The position numbers and the translations under genes were made by a program. DNA of 64,000 nucleotides. Source: CAIWKO01 sp964469155 (lineage in GTDB: Bacteria > Bacteroidota > Bacteroidia > Bacteroidales > CAIWKO01). A model generated the notes under the pieces. It ran no database searches. It was not told where the DNA came from and saw only the letters and a program-made list of their open reading frames with translations. Shown here one piece after another: positions 62,546 to 64,000 of the stretch. The stretch covers positions 10,004 to 74,003 of the forward strand of contig CAYXXU010000008.1 in the NCBI GenBank assembly GCA_964469155.1, written 5' to 3'. Position 1 is the first letter of the stretch. Each line of letters starts with the position of its first letter.

Positions 62546-63982
62546 ATGAAGAAAACCATATTCCTTTTATTATTGGTATTTATTTGTTCCAAAGCAAATG
62601 CACAATCCGAACTTTGGGGTATGACCTCTTATGGAGGCAATGGCGGCGGAATTATCTATAAAACCGACAGCAATGGGGAATCATTCCAAGTGGTACATAA
62701 ATTTGTTGAAAATGCTGGACAATGGCCTTGCAGTGGGCTATGTGCGGCCGCAAATGGCAAATATTATGGAATGACAACTCAGGGTGGTTCATTAAATTAC
62801 GGTAGTTTATTTGAATATAATCCGATTACCAATGATCTTGATCTTAAAGTAATGTTTACCGGACCTAATGGATTTCATGGGGTTAAGGGAATGATAACAA
62901 CATCAAGCGGGAAACTTTATGGATTGACCAATGAAGGAGGATTATTTGGTAATGGAGTATTATTTGAGTATGACGTAATCAGCAACACCTACTTAATCAT
63001 GCATAACTTTAGGAATGACTCGAGTGGTGGAAATCCATGTAGTTCAATGTTAATAACATCAAATGATAAGATATATGGGGCCACTTCCCATGGTGGTATA
63101 GGTCATGGAGTATTGTTTGAATACGATCTTATAGCTCATACTTATTCAAAGAAAATTGATTTTGATGAATCAACTACCGGAATTTCTCCATTATCTCTAA
63201 TACAGGCATCTAATAGTAAAATATATGGAACAATGACTTTGGGAGGCTTAGGTGAAAATGTCGCTTGTGGAACACTATTTAGATACAGCATAGATTCGAA
63301 TATTTTTACTACAATATTTGAATTTGATTCTATTAATGGTGGAAAACCTTGTGGGGATTTGATGCAGGCTTCAAATGGCAAAATATATGGAATGACGAGG
63401 CTGGGTGGTTCATATAACAATGGAGTTATTTTCGAACTTGACCCTCTTGCAAATTCTTTAATCAAAAAGGTTGATTTCGAGAGTTTAACAACTGGCGTAA
63501 ATCCCTCAGGACCCTTAACTGAACTCAATGGTAAATTATATGGGACAAATTATGATTCTGGTTTATTTAATTATGGTGTTCTTTTTGAGTATGATCCATT
63601 GATTAATACTATTACCAAGAGATTTGATTTTGGAGGAAATTTGCAAGGAGTCGGTCCAATAGGAACTTTCGTAAAGGATGGTACAGGTGAATTATACGGA
63701 TTGACATCTGGGGGAGGAATTAAAGATTATGGCACCTTGTATAAATTCGATCCAGATAGCAATATTTGTACAAAAAAAATTGATTTTTGGAACAATTTAA
63801 ATGGTGAGACTCCTCAAGGAAGCCTGTTACATACTGCTGACAATATGCTTTACGGTATGACAAGTAGCGGAGGAGTTAATAATGCCGGTGTGCTGTTTAA
63901 ATATGATATTGGTCTGGATCAATTTGAAAAAAAAATTGATTTTAAAACACTGTTGTCCGGTAAAAATACAAAATTATTTTAG
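62546..63982 (+). CDS. GloVer-type tandem-repeat exported protein, ending mid-repeat
   Basis: 478 aa. Signal peptide (ending near ANAQ), then about nine ~45-residue repeats of the type YGMTSYGGNGGGIIYKTDSNG-like (NGKIYGMT..GG..N.GVLFEYD), the Gloeo_Verruco repeat of exported proteins. It ends at 63982 after KKIDFKTLLSGKNTKLF, in the middle of a repeat. There is no T9SS CTD within the window, unlike its neighbours. An extension in another frame is possible; the window ends 18 bp later. Confidence 0.75.
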   Translation: MKKTIFLLLLVFICSKANAQSELWGMTSYGGNGGGIIYKTDSNGESFQVVHKFVENAGQWPCSGLCAAANGKYYGMTTQGGSLNYGSLFEYNPITNDLDLKVMFTGPNGFHGVKGMITTSSGKLYGLTNEGGLFGNGVLFEYDVISNTYLIMHNFRNDSSGGNPCSSMLITSNDKIYGATSHGGIGHGVLFEYDLIAHTYSKKIDFDESTTGISPLSLIQASNSKIYGTMTLGGLGENVACGTLFRYSIDSNIFTTIFEFDSINGGKPCGDLMQASNGKIYGMTRLGGSYNNGVIFELDPLANSLIKKVDFESLTTGVNPSGPLTELNGKLYGTNYDSGLFNYGVLFEYDPLINTITKRFDFGGNLQGVGPIGTFVKDGTGELYGLTSGGGIKDYGTLYKFDPDSNICTKKIDFWNNLNGETPQGSLLHTADNMLYGMTSSGGVNNAGVLFKYDIGLDQFEKKIDFKTLLSGKNTKLF

Positions 63983-64000
63983 AAACTATGTAAGTTGTTG

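Overview
The window comes from a member of the phylum Bacteroidota. At least seven proteins carry Por/type IX secretion (T9SS) C-terminal sorting domains or the gliding-motility-type CTD. Several intergenic regions contain the Bacteroidota promoter pattern (TTTG about 20 bp before TAnnTTTG). Other hallmarks are SpII lipoproteins, an alpha-2-macroglobulin, a GxxExxY protein and a lyase resembling the Flavobacterium tyrosine ammonia-lyase. The class is uncertain. No rRNA, tRNA or CRISPR array was found.

Layout. 1-5.3 kb: five tandem paralogues of an unrecognised ~350 aa family (the first cut by the window edge), in which two N-terminal subtypes alternate. A NYN/Zc3h12a-type ribonuclease gene follows. 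7-18 kb: housekeeping and envelope genes (flavodoxin-type reductase, secreted metallophosphoesterase, C1-type protease, SRPBCC-GyrI fusion, PAS-only protein, DUF4139 protein, RsmI-like methyltransferase, small lipoproteins, CAP-domain lipoprotein). 18-24 kb: acetyltransferase, a GxxExxY gene enclosed by a perfect 26-bp inverted repeat, DoxX-like protein, LytTR and ArsR-type regulators, thioredoxin-like protein. 24-27 kb: an ssnA-like aminohydrolase and a dihydropyrimidinase in an apparent operon, the pair seen in anaerobic purine/hydantoin catabolism clusters. 26.8-33 kb: a 2076-residue alpha-2-macroglobulin. 33-43 kb: hypothetical genes and two tandem secreted beta-helix proteins. 43-43.8 kb: a lone integron-type gene cassette with an attC-like site. 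43.9-46.3 kb: an MBOAT/SGNH O-acylation pair. 46-58 kb: T9SS cargo, an alpha-oxoamine synthase, HAD hydrolase, lysoplasmalogenase plus alpha/beta hydrolase operon, aromatic ammonia-lyase and pentapeptide protein. 58-59 kb: a RAYT/TnpA_REP transposase with REP-like palindromes. 59-64 kb: a hypothetical protein, a Cys-rich LuxR-type regulator and two more secreted repeat or T9SS proteins.

A feature running through the window is a set of unrelated intergenic tandem-repeat arrays. Four have 21- or 42-bp units and a core of about 210 bp each. One has 10-bp units and one is built of heptamers. Each lies a short distance upstream of a start codon. Because 21 and 42 are multiples of three they create long spurious ORFs on both strands. 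Their periods are also close to 1, 2 and 4 turns of B-DNA.

The strongest candidates for something undescribed are the alternating paralogue family beside the NYN nuclease, the promoter-proximal ~210-bp arrays, the inverted-repeat-bounded GxxExxY element, and the solitary attC cassette. All functional claims rest on reading motifs by eye. No database search was possible.
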